Shown: one piece after another, positions 4,979 to 6,088 of the stretch
Numbering within the stretch: position 1 is the stretch's first letter
Layout: every line of letters starts with the position of its first letter
From: Schaedlerella sp.
GTDB taxonomy: Bacteria > Bacillota > Clostridia > Lachnospirales > Lachnospiraceae
NCBI GenBank assembly: GCA_020024595.1
Contig: JAHHTO010000145.1
Span: forward strand, 1 to 6,088
Direction of reading: 5' to 3'
Length of the DNA: 6,088 nt
The notes under the pieces: model-generated
Databases searched by the model: none
What the model was told of the DNA's origin: nothing
Seen by the model: the letters and a program-made list of their open reading frames with translations, nothing else
Position numbers and translations under genes: made by a program

Positions 4979-5311
4979 TTATCCAACAATCAGCCGGTAG
5001 ATTGTCAGCGGTACATACCATGCGGCCTTAACCAATCTCCATGCCAGGACAAAGCCACCAATCACGCCGCCGATGATAAAGTTGAGGGCGAATAGTGCGA
5101 TCCCTCTACCGAGAGAGCCACCGCCTGGCACGATCCATAGGCACATCCGATGGAGGCCAAAAGGCAGTCCACAAAATATCCAGAGCCACACATAATCTAA
5201 TTCGCCGTTCTTCATACAGGCAGATTTGAAAATGCAGTACAGCAACAGCGCTGTGCAAACGGGTATCACGCTTTTGAAGAAAAAGTCTTTTAAGGCTTCC
5301 CCTCTTGTCAT
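4979..5311 (-). CDS. DUF6050-like small integral membrane protein of the mobile element
   Basis: This is a 110-residue protein with three hydrophobic segments at about 13-32, 40-61 and 70-91, and an amphipathic C-terminal stretch (94-109) that may be a fourth. The motifs FCGLPFGLHRMCLWIVP and FALNFIIGGVIGG are what I recall from DUF6050 proteins, found next to relaxases in clostridial conjugative elements; the function is unknown. ATG 5311 is supported by a strong AAAGGAGGG (5319-5327) 7 nt upstream. It lies 58 nt after the relaxase stop on the same strand, so the two are probably one operon, ended by the right terminator. A role in the conjugative pore or in mating-pair control is only a guess from location. 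Composition matches the backbone, not the cargo. Confidence 0.75.
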   Translation of the reverse strand: MTRGEALKDFFFKSVIPVCTALLLYCIFKSACMKNGELDYVWLWIFCGLPFGLHRMCLWIVPGGGSLGRGIALFALNFIIGGVIGGFVLAWRLVKAAWYVPLTIYRLIVG

Positions 5312-5369
5312 AAGGCAGCCCTCCTTTCGCTTTCATTATACTGGATATATTTCAAAAAGCCCAGAACAA

Positions 5370-6088
5370 TTATTCCAGCTCATGCCGCTGCTGTTCCTGC
5401 CGATCCGGCTGTGACAGCAGCATATCCACATTTTGTTTGATGGTTTCATATTCTTTCTCTGTTCTTTGTGCGGAACGGTATTCTGCAAGAAGCTGTTCCT
5501 TCCTGGTGCCGAGTTCTGCAAGTTCTGCTTTCATACGGTCGGCAGACGGAACCGGCACCGCTCCCAAGCGTTTCAATTCTCTGGCTGCAGCTTCAAATAG
5601 AATAATCTCACTTTCATTGCCATGCAGAAACTTTTCCTTGTCCCTGGCTTGACGGTAACGATCATAGGTCGGGCGGAGCTGACGATAGATGGCGGCGTGC
5701 TTCATCACCAGGGACAAGTCTGTGATCCGCTGTTCCGTTTCCTTGATGGCGGCAAGGGCGGTATCCTTCTGCTCAGTCAATGCCGTCAGTTTTTCCTCCA
5801 ACTGCTCCATGCTGTCAATACCATGCTCCGTCAGAAAGTTCATGGTCTTAGCGGCCTGTTTCAAGTTGTTCAGCTTCGCCCAATGTGCAAAGCCAGCACT
5901 CTGTTGTGCTTTGATATTGTTTTGAATATCAATGAGCAGACTGATCCTGCCGTCACGCACTTTCGGTCTGTGGATTGGACGGGAACGTCCGGCGATTCGT
6001 GCGGCAATGGATTCCTCCGTGTAGTCCGCGCCCAGCGTTTTCATACGGGTGAACCGCTCTTGATCCGAGGCACGGCAGGAAACATATT
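5370..6088 (-). CDS. Relaxase / mobilization nuclease, C-terminal part (partial)
   Basis: The last 238 residues are present, and the open frame continues without a stop to the window edge. The internal Met at 6044 is therefore not the start. The first visible residues (ERFTRMKTLGADYTEESIAARIAG) match the region after the catalytic domain in MobA/VirD2-type relaxases, where a conserved RF.R...LG..Y.EE.I element occurs. The rest is a long charged helical region with coiled-coil character, including QLEEKLTALTEQKDTALAAI and DRYRQARDKEKFLHGNESEI. The catalytic Tyr and His triad lie outside the window. The relaxase nicks oriT and pilots the strand during transfer. It is first in a - strand unit with the DUF6050-like gene. 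The class (probably MOBP) cannot be settled from this part. Confidence 0.85.
   Translation of the reverse strand, partial: YVSCRASDQERFTRMKTLGADYTEESIAARIAGRSRPIHRPKVRDGRISLLIDIQNNIKAQQSAGFAHWAKLNNLKQAAKTMNFLTEHGIDSMEQLEEKLTALTEQKDTALAAIKETEQRITDLSLVMKHAAIYRQLRPTYDRYRQARDKEKFLHGNESEIILFEAAARELKRLGAVPVPSADRMKAELAELGTRKEQLLAEYRSAQRTEKEYETIKQNVDMLLSQPDRQEQQRHELE

Noticed and set aside
4809..5031. Overlapping + and - frames across the right terminator
   Set aside because: Both cross the terminator hairpin and one runs into the DUF6050-like gene. The + frame does not resemble an RloB start.

Overview
The window looks like part of an integrative conjugative or mobilizable element of a gut-type Firmicute (Clostridia, Lachnospiraceae or Oscillospiraceae style). 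The evidence is the relaxase C-terminus and small element-type proteins at both ends, strong AGGAGG-like ribosome sites, and a CIRCE operator typical of Gram-positive HrcA regulons. The host assignment is inference, because the window holds no taxonomic marker gene.

Layout. The left backbone (1-295, + strand) holds the end of an accessory protein and a 60-residue Cys-containing protein overlapping it by 4 nt. The right backbone (4979-6088, - strand) holds a small DUF6050-like membrane protein downstream of the C-terminal 238 residues of a relaxase. The two backbone blocks converge. Between them sits an AT-richer cargo of about 4.4 kb, bounded on each side by nearly the same hairpin terminator (core 416-465 and 4911-4960, 49 of 50 bases identical).

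The cargo has two divergent units. On the - strand (3211 down to 473) lies a three-gene type II-short CBASS anti-phage operon. It encodes a CD-NTase second-messenger synthase, an E2-like protein with catalytic-type Cys90 and a C-terminal SEC-C zinc motif, and an S-4TM membrane effector. The genes overlap by 4 nt and 35 nt. There is no E1 and no JAB protease. On the + strand (3437-4807) lies an orphan RloA-like AAA ATPase with complete Walker A, signature-like, Walker B and H-loop motifs but no RloB-type partner.

The most striking signal is in the 225-bp divergent intergenic region. Just downstream of the predicted CBASS promoter, in the 5' leader of the CD-NTase mRNA, is TAGCACTC-N9-GAGTGCTA. 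This matches 16 of 18 positions of the CIRCE operator bound by the heat-shock repressor HrcA, with the exact 9-nt spacer and the classical position near the transcription start. The likely reading is that a mobile CBASS system has been placed under the host chaperone-stress regulon. Depletion of free GroEL, by heat or possibly by phage protein folding load, would then derepress the defence operon. I know of no description of CIRCE control of CBASS; novelty needs a literature check, and function needs experiment.
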